From the NCBI GenBank assembly GCA_945957605.1, contig CAMFLR010000010.1, positions 222,969-286,968 of the forward strand: DNA of 64,000 nucleotides. Direction: 5' to 3'. Made by a program: the position numbers and the translations under genes. Source of the stretch: an uncultured Isosphaeraceae bacterium (GTDB lineage: Bacteria; Planctomycetota; Planctomycetia; Isosphaerales; Isosphaeraceae). Positions 1-8,531 of the stretch are shown here, piece after piece; position 1 is the first letter of the stretch, and each line of letters begins with the position of its first letter. The notes under the pieces were generated by a model. It saw only the letters and a program-made list of their open reading frames with translations. It ran no database searches and was not told where the DNA came from.

Positions 1-2
1 TC

Positions 3-296
3 ACTGACAAACAGTTCATCGATTTCTTCTACGAATCGCTCGCCTCTCGGCAACTGTACAGCTCAGAGCAGACTTATCTCGAATCGCACCTTGTCCTGGC
101 CAACGCTAGGCATCTCCTTGAGGATGACGGCTACACATGGGGTAAATGGAATCTGGAGCTGGTTTGCCCGGCACGCGAGCAGTGGGTCGATGACGCTCCG
201 GTGTGTCAATTCGGCGAGCATTGCGGGCTGAATACCGCGAGCTGGTCCAAACATTCAATCTGCCCGATCTGCGGTGGGGATGTGTACGGCACCTGA
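3..296 (+). CDS. C-terminal part of an unknown protein with a zinc-ribbon-like end
   Basis: An open frame enters from the left edge and ends at the TGA at 294-296, giving 97 visible residues; the start lies outside the window. The visible part is rich in aromatic and acidic residues. It ends in a short cysteine-rich tail with CPICGG near the C terminus and two further Cys (CQFGEHC) about 20 residues earlier, so four Cys could form a small zinc ribbon. I do not recognise the family. The composition is coding-like and the stop is followed by a hairpin and then a new gene on the same strand. Function unknown; the call as a real gene rests on the frame and the Cys spacing. Confidence 0.6.
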   Translation, partial: TDKQFIDFFYESLASRQLYSSEQTYLESHLVLANARHLLEDDGYTWGKWNLELVCPAREQWVDDAPVCQFGEHCGLNTASWSKHSICPICGGDVYGT

Positions 297-382
297 ATGT
301 CGACCACGGCTCACTTATCGGGCGCGTGTTCATGGGAGACTTCATCCGCCACGATTGAAAATAAAGAAAAACTCTCATAGCA

Positions 383-414
383 TGAAACGGCTCGCGCCAG
401 GGAGCACCGTTTCA
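383..414. terminator. 8-bp inverted repeat between two genes
   Basis: TGAAACGG at 383-390 pairs perfectly with CCGTTTCA at 407-414 across a 16-base loop. It lies after the stop at 296 and just before the Shine-Dalgarno of the gene at 429. There is no U-tract, so it could be a weak terminator of the upstream gene or a leader hairpin of the downstream one. Confidence 0.3.
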
Positions 415-428
415 GAAATGAGGGGAAC

Positions 429-872
429 TTGGACAATCCTAAGGCGCTCGAATGGTTCGCGCGTTTGGTCGGAGTGGGTGGGCTCGCGTTGATCGCGGCG
501 GTGGCTTACTTCGGATTGCGTGGGTATCGCTCTTTCAATCGCGCGGCCGAGGCTGCGCGGCAGCGTGCGCTCCAGGACTTAAAGCTTCATGATGGACCGG
601 CGCCGGGATTGGTGGTTGTGGTTTTTCATACTTACCACGGAGTGTTGGCATGGATAACCACGACCGAATACAGGTTCTGGGCTCCCCCCGTTGATGCGCG
701 ACAGGCACTTTGGCGGCTTCATCGGTTTAACGTGAACTGGGGGCTACTCGCCTCCTGCGGGTTCTTCGTTGCGCCGGTCTCGTATGCGAACTACCTGTTG
801 CAAAAGCGCTCGATCGGTCGCCAGGAGCGAGAGATGTTTCTCAAGCCGTCTGGCGATGGATTGGATTTTTGA
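429..872 (+). CDS. small membrane protein of unknown function
   Basis: Encodes 147 residues from a TTG start. I chose it because GAGGGG (about 420-425) sits just upstream and the frame has no better ATG. A hydrophobic segment at about residues 15-33 (ALIAAVAYFGL region) is followed by a basic, Ala-rich stretch. A second hydrophobic stretch lies near residues 103-120, so it probably spans the inner membrane once or twice. Trp and Tyr are frequent in the middle part. No domain is recognised. It is followed by a convergent LRR gene, so it is probably transcribed alone or with the truncated gene before it. Confidence 0.55.
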   Translation: MDNPKALEWFARLVGVGGLALIAAVAYFGLRGYRSFNRAAEAARQRALQDLKLHDGPAPGLVVVVFHTYHGVLAWITTTEYRFWAPPVDARQALWRLHRFNVNWGLLASCGFFVAPVSYANYLLQKRSIGRQEREMFLKPSGDGLDF

Positions 873-897
873 TCGGAGCGCGAGGCCGTCGCCATTT

Positions 898-921
898 CCG
901 GGACGCATCACTGTCTCCCGG
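898..921. terminator. weak hairpin between convergent genes
   Basis: CCGGGA at 898-903 pairs with TCCCGG at 916-921. It lies between the convergent genes ending at 872 (+) and 944 (-). The stem is short with no clear U-tract. Confidence 0.25.
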
Positions 922-943
922 GGATTGAGTCAATGACCCGGCA

Positions 944-2089
944 TTACCAGGTGTGCGGTCCCTCGTTTTTGATCGTGGGAACGTATCTAATCTGCAAGCC
1001 AGGCCGGCGGGATTTCAGAGAGTCGATAGCTTCCTTGCTCACGTCGGTTCCAATGAGGTCGATCGCCTGCAACGCGGGCATCTTGTCGAGAAGTTTCAGG
1101 CCGCTGTCGGTAATAGAGCTGCCATTCAATGTCAGGCGAATGATTGAGGGACGCTTGGTAAGTTCGCCGAGACCAGCGTCGGTCACCTTGCGCCCGTTGG
1201 TAACCAGGATCAGAAGGTTGGGGAACTTGGTCGCGACCTTCGCCAGCGCGATATCACTGCTCAGCTCGGCGCCCATATTCAGGTCAAGCAGTTCCTTGGA
1301 TGGAACAAGGGCATCGAACGCCTCTTCGGTCAGATTCGTTCCCTCAATCGCCAGGTGCCTCAACCCTTTGAAGCGATTGAGCTCAGCCATATCCGAATCG
1401 CCAAAGGGTAGGTTATACAGTCTCAGGGATGAGAGATTTGCTGCTGCGTCGAGTGCCTTCAGGCCGCCACCATCAACCCGGCAATTCGCCAAAATGAGCG
1501 TCTTCAGATCCAATTTCGCAAGATGCTTCATGCCTTCATTCGTGATTGCTAGATGCTGGAGATCGAGGCTATGCAAACTTTTGATCAGGCCGATCTGTTT
1601 GAGACCTTCATCCGTCACATTGACACGGCACAAAGTCAGATGATTCAGCCGGTCGAGGCCTTCAAGATAGGTCAGACCAAGGTCGGTGATATTGTTTGAA
1701 TCAAAAATTGCGACGCGTTCGAGAGAGGGAAACTTTTTGACAACATTTAATTGTTCATTCTTGAGTGCATCGGGTGCAAGCATTCCGCCGAATTGAGGTC
1801 GCCACCCCACACTTGTAACTTCGCGGAAGGTGGAAGCGTGGAGACGCTGAAGCATCCGGACAGGCAGCGACGACCCAGGGCCGGGCTGTGGATTCATGGT
1901 TTCAAAGTAAAATCCAACGCCGCCGCCTGAACTTGTCACCTCGTTGATCGCAGCGTTCATGGCGTCGATCCGCCGCTTTTCCCTGCCAATCACCCCAAGA
2001 ACAATCGCCGAAACCAGGACGACGATCATCATCGTCCTGACTCGCAGACGGCCGACCAACAACTTCGTTGCGGACGTGTCGTCTTGCAC
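944..2089 (-). CDS. membrane-anchored leucine-rich-repeat protein
   Basis: 381 residues. The N terminus has a basic stretch (GRLRVR) followed by one hydrophobic segment (about residues 19-36), an anchor style common before secreted domains in planctomycetes. From about residue 100 to 370 there are repeated LRR units of roughly 24 residues, with the ITDxGL and VTDEGL pattern at unit ends, as in the RI-like/cysteine-containing LRR subfamily. LRRs form a curved protein-binding surface, so a role in binding a protein partner outside the membrane is an inference. The start at 2089 keeps the basic leader; the internal Met-Met at residues 19-20 is less likely because it would remove the positive charges before the anchor. 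Confidence 0.75.
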   Translation of the reverse strand: MQDDTSATKLLVGRLRVRTMMIVVLVSAIVLGVIGREKRRIDAMNAAINEVTSSGGGVGFYFETMNPQPGPGSSLPVRMLQRLHASTFREVTSVGWRPQFGGMLAPDALKNEQLNVVKKFPSLERVAIFDSNNITDLGLTYLEGLDRLNHLTLCRVNVTDEGLKQIGLIKSLHSLDLQHLAITNEGMKHLAKLDLKTLILANCRVDGGGLKALDAAANLSSLRLYNLPFGDSDMAELNRFKGLRHLAIEGTNLTEEAFDALVPSKELLDLNMGAELSSDIALAKVATKFPNLLILVTNGRKVTDAGLGELTKRPSIIRLTLNGSSITDSGLKLLDKMPALQAIDLIGTDVSKEAIDSLKSRRPGLQIRYVPTIKNEGPHTW

Positions 2090-2261
2090 GGCGCAGGCCC
2101 TTCTCCGCGAAATCGATGCGTTGCAATCGCTGTATTTTACATTTGTCGTAACCAGGGGTCAAAGACATCGTTTTGAGGGATCTCAGTGCTGGATACAACT
2201 AAGCTTAATTAAAGCGGCCGCTATTCTAACGCAGCAGCGCGAGAAAGAGCGGCCGGGTTTT

Positions 2262-2966
2262 TTATTTGAGCCTCAGCTTGCGCAGCTTGGGTTCGATGTA
2301 GAACGTCGTGTAGTCATTACCCCAGTTCTTGCGATAGTAGTCCTGGTGTTTGAACTCGGCTGGGTAGAATGCCTGGAACGGCACAAGCTGGGTAACGATC
2401 GATCTGCGAAACACCTTCTTGACCTTCAACTCGTGCGCGGACTTTTCGACCGCCTTCTTCTGCGCATCGGAATGGTACAGGACGATTGATCGGTACTGCG
2501 TGCCGTAGTCGTCGCCCTGCATGTTGAGCTGCGTTGGGTCGTGCGCCTTCCAGAAGACGGTGAGCAGCTTGTCGAACGACACCTTCTCTGGGTCGAACTC
2601 GATTTGAACCACTTCGGCATGACCGGTTTCGCCGGTGCACACCATTTCATAGGTGGGATTCGGCACGTTGCCGCCCGAATAGCCTGATGTGACTGACTTC
2701 ACGCCCGGAATCCGCTCGAACACCGCCTCGGTGCACCAGAAACAGCCACCGCCGAACGTGGCGAGTTCGGTTGTCGGTTTCTTGGGTTTGTTGGACGCGT
2801 CGGTTTTCGAGGCGTCTGTCTTCGACTTGGTTTCCGGATCATCGGCGGTGGCCGGCTTGGATTCGGTCTTCGAGGACGGAGCAGGGGCGTCCTGACCGTA
2901 GAGATTTCCAGCCAACCCGAGCACGCCAACCCAGCACAGGAACGCCGAGGAGAATCGAAACCGCAT
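2262..2966 (-). CDS. msrA: secreted peptide-methionine (S)-S-oxide reductase
   Basis: Reduces methionine-S-sulfoxide in proteins back to methionine. The catalytic motif GGGCFWCTEAVF holds the nucleophilic Cys (residue 75 from this start), with a second Cys three residues on (78). The rest of the MsrA fold follows, including GYSGG, GETGHAE, HDPTQ and the HQDYY region near the C terminus. An N-terminal signal peptide (MRFRFSSAFLCWVG...) and a Lys/Asp/Thr-rich linker to about residue 70 place the enzyme outside the cytoplasm. I start at 2966 because AGGGGG lies 7 bases upstream; an earlier in-frame start at 3017 would put 17 basic residues before the signal peptide. No MsrB is fused or adjacent. 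234 residues. Confidence 0.9.
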   Translation of the reverse strand: MRFRFSSAFLCWVGVLGLAGNLYGQDAPAPSSKTESKPATADDPETKSKTDASKTDASNKPKKPTTELATFGGGCFWCTEAVFERIPGVKSVTSGYSGGNVPNPTYEMVCTGETGHAEVVQIEFDPEKVSFDKLLTVFWKAHDPTQLNMQGDDYGTQYRSIVLYHSDAQKKAVEKSAHELKVKKVFRRSIVTQLVPFQAFYPAEFKHQDYYRKNWGNDYTTFYIEPKLRKLRLK

Positions 2967-3200
2967 GAGTCGCCCCCTGCAACGTGGTTTAATTACGCGT
3001 AGCCAACGCAGCGCCACGCAGTCGTCGAACGTCGTTGAGTTGTCTATTTATATACGCCCATCCGTCGAAGATCGAGGAAGAAATGCGTTTATGGGTGAAG
3101 GAATGTCGATTGCGGCGGAAATGGTGGACGAAAACGCCTGCACTCCGATATCTTTGGTCTTCCGGCTTACGGGTCTTTTGTCTGTTGAGGTGTGCAGTCG

Positions 3201-3911
3201 ATGCTCTATTATGTGGCCGAGAATCCCTGGTATCTGGCCGGGGTGTTCGGCCTGCTTTCGGTTTCGTTCCTGATCGCGCTCCGAGTGACCCAGGACGGCA
3301 AGTTCCTGATCCGCGCTCTGATCGCGCTTGGTCTGGCGGCGATTGTGCTGGTCGTCGAGCAGTTGTGGGTAACCGATAACGAGCGGATCGAGTGGGTTGT
3401 TAAGGATCTTGTGAGCGCACTTTCACGGTCCGACGCCGACAAGATGATCGGCCTGATGGACCAACACGTCACGTTCAGCCTGCGTTCCTCGATGCAGGGG
3501 GACGAGCTCGATACCGACTTTTTTCGTTCGACCTTGCAAAACGCTAAATTTGATTGGGTTCACCTCAGCAAGCTCACCACCAATGCCGGCGTGCAATCAC
3601 AGCGCGGATCGGCCGAGTTCAAGATCAGCGCAACTGGCACTTACCTGATGGGCGGCACCCAGCACAATTTCGCTGGGAACTCGCAATGGTCGCTCGGCTT
3701 CCGCAAGGCGCCCAACGAGGGCTGGAAAATCACGCGCATCACCGCCGTCGTTCTGCCGCCGTACGTCATTCTGCCGATGGTGAAGTTCCGGTCGAGAAAC
3801 GGTACGACCGCAGTTGAACCACCGATGCCGCAGATACCACAGATGATGAGAAACGAGCCGTCGGACTTCGTGCCGCTCCGCAAGCCCAGGCGCGGCGAGC
3901 GCCGCGATTAA
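3201..3911 (+). CDS. two-helix membrane protein with an NTF2/SnoaL-like domain
   Basis: 236 residues. Two hydrophobic segments near the N terminus (about residues 11-27 and 38-56) are followed by a soluble region (about 60-185). Its pattern, a helix with two acidic residues, FSLRSSMQG, then beta strands ending in a WSLGFRK/GWKITRI pair, resembles an NTF2/SnoaL-like alpha+beta fold. The C terminus is Pro- and Arg-rich. The ATG at 3201 has TTGAGG about 10 bases upstream; a GTG at 3192 would lie too close to it. It diverges from msrA, with about 230 bases between. The fold is a guess from strand and helix pattern; the function is unknown. Confidence 0.65.
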   Translation: MLYYVAENPWYLAGVFGLLSVSFLIALRVTQDGKFLIRALIALGLAAIVLVVEQLWVTDNERIEWVVKDLVSALSRSDADKMIGLMDQHVTFSLRSSMQGDELDTDFFRSTLQNAKFDWVHLSKLTTNAGVQSQRGSAEFKISATGTYLMGGTQHNFAGNSQWSLGFRKAPNEGWKITRITAVVLPPYVILPMVKFRSRNGTTAVEPPMPQIPQMMRNEPSDFVPLRKPRRGERRD

Positions 3912-3923
3912 ATCCTGCCGTCG

Positions 3924-3960
3924 AGAGCCATGCTTACGCGATTCGCTTAAGCATGGCTCT
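3924..3960. terminator. 13-bp perfect hairpin between convergent genes (repeat family D)
   Basis: AGAGCCATGCTTA at 3924-3936 pairs perfectly with TAAGCATGGCTCT at 3948-3960. It sits between the convergent genes ending at 3911 and 3985 and could terminate both. A related but degraded sequence recurs at 49024-49058, so it belongs to a dispersed family rather than being a one-off terminator. Confidence 0.65.
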
Positions 3961-3984
3961 TAGAACTGGGGATATTGACGCCGC

Positions 3985-5247
3985 TCACGGCTTCTCACGC
4001 GTGAGCACTTCAAGCACGTTTCCCGATCCCGGCTTGCTTTCTAAAGCGGTCGGTCGGGTCGTCTCGTTGAGCCCGATGCAGATCGTGTAGACATCGCCTT
4101 CGAGCGAATACACCCCGCGCACGACTTTGCCGCGGTCGGGCCCCTTCGTGAACACAATGTCGATGATCTTGGGCGAAGCCGTTGGGTCGACGATATAAAC
4201 CCCTTCGTGCACAACGCCCGCCTGACTGGTGGAGAAGTGGTTGTCTTTGAGCGTCATGAGCGCATTCTTGAAGAGAGTGCCACTCATTTCCTTGCCATTG
4301 AGTTTTACCGATTTGAACGACCACTTGCCGGCGAATTTCGTCTCTTCGTCAGCGATTTTGGGAGCCTTCGCCGACTCAATCTCCTTGTCTTTCACCCGAC
4401 GGAAAACACGGAATGTTTCACCCGAACCTTCGGGTGCCTCGAAGCTCGTCGGTGCGCTCTTGCCAACGGCGGCAACGCATGAAAACAGAACGTTGTCGTC
4501 GAGCCGGAAGATGCTGTGGATCTGCTTTCCCTTATCCGGACCGTCGGGAATTGTATCCGTCACCTGCTTGGGAGTTTTGGTCTCATCGAGCACATAAGGA
4601 ACGTCATGAGCGACTACCTGATCGCCGAACGTAACCGTGTGCGACTTCTCGCCAATCGCCACCTTGATCTTGTCGATGACGTCATCAGCCGTAACCTTGC
4701 CATCCTTGTCAGCCCAAATAAGCTGCCACGTTCCGAGAAGCGCACCGCGGTCGACGAGCGTTGGTTTAGGCGTCGGTGCCGGAGCGGGATCGCCCGGCTT
4801 GCGTTTTCTCCAGGCGACGAGTAATCGCCGCGAATCCGCCGGCGCATCGAACGAGGTCGGCCGATCGCCGGTCGTGGGAATGGGTCGACAGATGCGCAAG
4901 GTGGTGCCGTCGAACTCGTAAATCCCCTTGAGAACCTGGTCCTTGAACTGGCCTTCAAGATAAGTGAAATCGACCTGTTTCGGCTTGGTTGAGTCGTCGA
5001 ACTTCATCGAAAGCCGCGTAACTTGCCCCATCATCGTCATGATGTATTTATCCCCCGCGATCGTCAGCCGGCTCGTTTCGACGTAGCTGCTAGGCAAATC
5101 GAGGCCGTTGTAAACGATGGAGGTCATGACCCAATCGCCCTGCAGCGGCTTCACCTCTTTCGCAGCATCCGCGGCAAAACCGCTGGCATTCCAGCCTAAA
5201 TAAACAACAAGAAAAACGGCAATCACGGGACAGATTCGACGGATCAT
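3985..5247 (-). CDS. secreted protein with three TIGR03067-type domains
   Basis: 420 residues with an N-terminal signal sequence (MIRRICPVIAVFLVV...). After it come three similar blocks of about 110-120 residues. Each opens with a W-containing strand (LQGDWVMTS, LLGTWQLIW, FAGKWSFKS) and ends with a strand like GIYEFDGTTLRICR, FRLDDNVLFSC or GVYSLEGDVYTICIG, then a Pro/Thr-rich SF(D/E)AP turn. That is the pattern of the TIGR03067 family, of unknown function and abundant in planctomycetes. The start at 5247 follows GAGGT at the right distance; longer in-frame starts upstream (to 5376) would add about 43 residues without signal-peptide character. Probably periplasmic or exported. Confidence 0.8.
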   Translation of the reverse strand: MIRRICPVIAVFLVVYLGWNASGFAADAAKEVKPLQGDWVMTSIVYNGLDLPSSYVETSRLTIAGDKYIMTMMGQVTRLSMKFDDSTKPKQVDFTYLEGQFKDQVLKGIYEFDGTTLRICRPIPTTGDRPTSFDAPADSRRLLVAWRKRKPGDPAPAPTPKPTLVDRGALLGTWQLIWADKDGKVTADDVIDKIKVAIGEKSHTVTFGDQVVAHDVPYVLDETKTPKQVTDTIPDGPDKGKQIHSIFRLDDNVLFSCVAAVGKSAPTSFEAPEGSGETFRVFRRVKDKEIESAKAPKIADEETKFAGKWSFKSVKLNGKEMSGTLFKNALMTLKDNHFSTSQAGVVHEGVYIVDPTASPKIIDIVFTKGPDRGKVVRGVYSLEGDVYTICIGLNETTRPTALESKPGSGNVLEVLTREKP

Positions 5248-5599
5248 TCGGTACCTCATAAGGCTTGGAGCGATAGGGAATTCACAGCGTTTCCTGGTGC
5301 GAATCGCACTGATGAAATCGACATAATTGATGCGAGACGCCGCGCCATTTTCGCACCCGTTTAGGTTCGGTTCCACTGAATTCGGTAGGTCGTGAATCGC
5401 GACATCAAATCGTATTGATTTTTATAGTTAATATATAATGCCGTGCTAATTAATGGCAAAATCCTAAGCTCAAATTCATCCAAGCAGAAATACCTTCTTT
5501 GTGCATCGATGATCTGCCGATGAACCATGAATAAAGAAGCCTCGTAAAGAAAGCGCGGATCGGTTTGAAACATCAAATCCTGACGTGAAGGGGTCAAGG
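5248..5599. other. AT-rich intergenic region between divergent genes
   Basis: This 350-base stretch is clearly more AT-rich than its surroundings, for example near 5400-5470. It separates two divergent secreted-protein genes and should hold both promoters. I see no convincing gene, RNA or strong hairpin in it. Confidence 0.4.
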
Positions 5600-5905
5600 A
5601 TGAACCCGCCTATTCAAAGACGTCGTGCGATTCTTGTGAGCTCGTTGATTTTGAGCCTGTTCCTCAGCCTCCCACAGCCCGCGCTGGCTCGTGGCGGAGG
5701 CGGTGGTCACGGTGGTGGCGGCCATGGCCATTCCAGAGGCGTTCATCATGGCGGCGGTGGTAGATCCGGCGGGTTTGGGCCGAGGACTCAGTATTCGCTC
5801 GCGCAAATCAATGCGCCGGTGCTTGCGCCCGATCAACTTCCCGAGGCCCGATTGCACCAGTTTCTGGCCTCGCATTTGCCGCATCTTCTTACCCGGCACC
5901 ATTGA
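5600..5905 (+). CDS. small secreted Gly/His-rich protein
   Basis: 101 residues. A signal peptide (basic start then LVSSLILSLFLSLPQPALA) is followed directly by a Gly/His-rich segment (GGGGGHGGGGHGHSRG, about residues 31-55), then a more ordinary C-terminal part with Leu, Pro and His (LHQFLASHLPHLL). The His-Gly runs could bind transition metals or form a flexible surface coat; this is inference from composition. AAGGGG sits 6 bases before the ATG at 5600; an in-frame GTG at 5585 is less well placed. The neighbour downstream starts about 170 bases later, after a strong hairpin. Confidence 0.6.
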   Translation: MNPPIQRRRAILVSSLILSLFLSLPQPALARGGGGGHGGGGHGHSRGVHHGGGGRSGGFGPRTQYSLAQINAPVLAPDQLPEARLHQFLASHLPHLLTRHH

Positions 5906-5933
5906 CACATGCCGCCCGTTAAATAAAGCAACA

Positions 5934-5976
5934 CGCGCCGCATACCTCAATTCCGCCCCATAGGCGATGCGGCGCG
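5934..5976. terminator. 10-bp perfect inverted repeat
   Basis: CGCGCCGCAT at 5934-5943 pairs with ATGCGGCGCG at 5967-5976. It lies 29 bases after the stop of the Gly/His-rich gene and about 100 bases before the VWA gene. There is no clear U-tract, so it may be a factor-dependent terminator or mRNA 3' end structure. Confidence 0.4.
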
Positions 5977-6072
5977 ACACCGTTACAATCCATGAACGCA
6001 ATCGCCGCGGGTTTTGGTGCAACATGGTGGTTGCGCGGCAACGTTGCTCGATCGGCAAGCCGGGAGTAGGGG

Positions 6073-8403
6073 ATGACTTGGGTCTTGGCCGGGGGCGGAC
6101 GGCTTTTACTCGTGGGCGGCGGCAAAGGCTGGACGTGGCTGCTCGTGGGAGCGGCGGCCGTCGTTCTGCTCGTGCTGCTCTATCGCGCTGAACGCAAGCT
6201 CATCTCGCGACGCGCGGGCCTGCTGCTCTTGGGTTTACGACTCATCGCCGCCGCAGTGCTTATCTTTGCGCTTTTTGAACCAGTCGCCGCCTGGACACGC
6301 CAGGAAACCGTGCGTGGACGCGTCCTGATTGGTGCCGACGTCTCCGAAAGCATGGGAACGGTTGACCCCGGTCGCACTGATGGAAAGTCGCGACAGGAAC
6401 AGGTTCGCGCGCTCATCAGTGCCGAGAATTCACCCATCGCCGCGCTGACGAGCGAACACGACGTCAAAGCCCAAACCTTTGCACGCGATACATCGCCCGA
6501 AAGTTCACTTGGGGCACTCGGCGAACGCCTGGTGCAGATCAAGCCGGGCGAAGCAGGATCGAGCGAGACCGACTGGACCGGCGTCCTTTCCACAGCACTA
6601 AAAACGTCCGACGACGTGCCAATGCTCGGCATCGTTTTGCTGACTGACGGTCGCAAGAACGCTTCGTCTGACGATGCCGCGCTTGTCGACAAACTCGCCG
6701 CGCGGGGGATTCCCGTCTATCCGGTGCTCGTGGGTTCAACGACGGCTCCACCCGACGTGGCCATTGCCAGCCTTCGTGCGCCCGAGGGTGTTTATAAAGG
6801 CGATGTGGCGACGGTCGAAGCAAGTATCAAGGCCGATGGTGTCGCGCCCGGATCGGCGCTCGACGTCACACTCACGCGTCCGGGTGCGGCTCCGATCAAG
6901 CAATCGGTCACCGTTCCCAAAGGGGGCGCACGGCCGCTCGCGACATTCCGCCTGCCAATGGAGAACGTTGGCAATGTGCCGATTCAGGTCGCCGTTGCTC
7001 CAATCAAAGATGACGCCCGCTCCGATAATAACAGCCGCTCGACATCGATTCAGGTGGCTGACGACAAGGTGAGCGTGTTGATCGTCGATGGCGAGGCACG
7101 ATGGGAATTCCGCTATCTGCGTAATGCGCTGGCACGCGATCCACGCGTAGCGATCGACGCCGTTGTCTTCCAGCAACCGCCCGTCACAAGCACGGCCGAA
7201 GCGACTTACGCGACCACACTTCCCGTCGTACCCGCCGACACAACCACGCCCGACCCACTCAATCGCTTCGACATGATTGTGCTGGGAGACGCCGAGTTAT
7301 CGGCCGATCTCTGGGCGCGGTTCGATCGCTATGTGGCCGAGCGCGGCGGCACGTTGGTGATTGTGCCCGGTCCCAAAAACTGGCCGGCGCAGGCAGTGGC
7401 GCACGATTCGGCCCGCGCACTTTTGCCGGTCGTTGACCTCGTGCGCACTAACCCCGAGCCAACCGACGATGTCAATCACCCCAGCCTGCCGCCGGGGGCA
7501 ATCGCGCTTCCCACGGCCGCTGCGCTTGATGATCAGACGTCGTGGCCGATGCTGCAGCTTGATGCAAGTCCAAATCAGAGCCGCGAAACCTGGGCCAGTT
7601 TGCCGAGGCTCCCTTGGGCGCTCTCGGGACGTGTAAAACCGGGGGCGACGTCGCTTGTGACCGTAAAGGGCGGCGAGGAAAATGTGATGTTCGCCGCGAT
7701 GCCATATGGCCTGGGTAAAACGCTCTGGGTCGGCACCGATGCCACCTGGCGCTGGCGGCACCGGATTGGCGACGCGATTCATCATCGCTTCTGGGGACAG
7801 GTCGTGCGCTGGGCGTCGACTGGCAAGCTCAGTGCGGGTAATCGTCTCGTGCGCTTCGGACCGACCAGCACTCGCGCACGTTCGGGCGAGGGGATCAAAA
7901 TTCAGGCGCGTATCGCTGAAAACGTGCCAAACGTTGGGCCGGATTTTCTCATTGCTGCGCGCGTGATCAAAGCAGGCGCGACCGAACCGACAACCGTGCT
8001 CGCACTGCGATCGGTTCCCGGGCGGCCACGTCTGTTCGAAGCGGTGACGCCTGTGCTGCCCGAAGGGTCGTACAGCGTGAAGCTCGATGCGCCTGGACTT
8101 GTCGGTGCGGAAGCGGCTGGGCCGTTGACCGATGCCGAGCTGATCGTCGCGCCCAGGGATACGTCGGAGCGTATCGAACTGGCGGCCAATCGCGATGCGC
8201 TCGACAAACTCGCAAGCACAACCGGCGGGCGTGTGCTGACGGTCGAAGAGGCAAGCGAGTTGCCAAAACTGCTGCACGCGAAGGTCAAAACGGCGACGAA
8301 AACCGAGGAGATTCCCCTCTGGGATCACCCAGCGGCACTCATTCTGTTTCTGGGAATCGTGGGCGTGGAATGGGTCGCCCGCAAACGCGCTGGCTTGCCA
8401 TGA
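6073..8403 (+). CDS. membrane-anchored VWA and amidotransferase-like protein
   Basis: 776 residues. Two transmembrane helices (about 15-37 and 47-70) lead into a von Willebrand A domain (about 80-225) with the MIDAS motif DVSES (Asp89, Ser91, Ser93), a Thr near 165 and LLTDG near 195. A second alpha/beta region starts with VSVLIVDGEARWEFRYLRNA (about 330) and resembles the class I glutamine amidotransferase-like domain often fused to VWA in planctomycetes; I see no clear catalytic triad. A final helix (about 752-770) precedes a basic tail. GGGAG lies 6 bases before the ATG. It heads a same-strand block with the SEC-C, giant coiled-coil and cyclase-fold genes. No MoxR or DUF58 gene is present in the window, although such VWA proteins usually travel with them. 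Confidence 0.8.
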   Translation: MTWVLAGGGRLLLVGGGKGWTWLLVGAAAVVLLVLLYRAERKLISRRAGLLLLGLRLIAAAVLIFALFEPVAAWTRQETVRGRVLIGADVSESMGTVDPGRTDGKSRQEQVRALISAENSPIAALTSEHDVKAQTFARDTSPESSLGALGERLVQIKPGEAGSSETDWTGVLSTALKTSDDVPMLGIVLLTDGRKNASSDDAALVDKLAARGIPVYPVLVGSTTAPPDVAIASLRAPEGVYKGDVATVEASIKADGVAPGSALDVTLTRPGAAPIKQSVTVPKGGARPLATFRLPMENVGNVPIQVAVAPIKDDARSDNNSRSTSIQVADDKVSVLIVDGEARWEFRYLRNALARDPRVAIDAVVFQQPPVTSTAEATYATTLPVVPADTTTPDPLNRFDMIVLGDAELSADLWARFDRYVAERGGTLVIVPGPKNWPAQAVAHDSARALLPVVDLVRTNPEPTDDVNHPSLPPGAIALPTAAALDDQTSWPMLQLDASPNQSRETWASLPRLPWALSGRVKPGATSLVTVKGGEENVMFAAMPYGLGKTLWVGTDATWRWRHRIGDAIHHRFWGQVVRWASTGKLSAGNRLVRFGPTSTRARSGEGIKIQARIAENVPNVGPDFLIAARVIKAGATEPTTVLALRSVPGRPRLFEAVTPVLPEGSYSVKLDAPGLVGAEAAGPLTDAELIVAPRDTSERIELAANRDALDKLASTTGGRVLTVEEASELPKLLHAKVKTATKTEEIPLWDHPAALILFLGIVGVEWVARKRAGLP

Positions 8404-8531
8404 GCCGTCGTGGTGAAAGTGCTTTCGCTCATGAATGCTTGCGTTTAAACTGAGTTTCTCGATCAAGGGTCGGGATGTGGGCATGTGTCTTAGGAGAGTA
8501 ACGCACTTGGAATAACGCAAGGAATAAAACT

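Noticed and set aside
2211..2257. Palindromic AGCGGCCGCT and nearby GAGCGGCCGGG with a T-run
   Set aside because: The T-run follows on the plus strand where no gene ends, so a terminator for the minus-strand genes is not supported.
5361..5597. 78-codon minus-strand frame in the AT-rich gap
   Set aside because: It covers the divergent promoter region, has no Shine-Dalgarno and no recognisable pattern.
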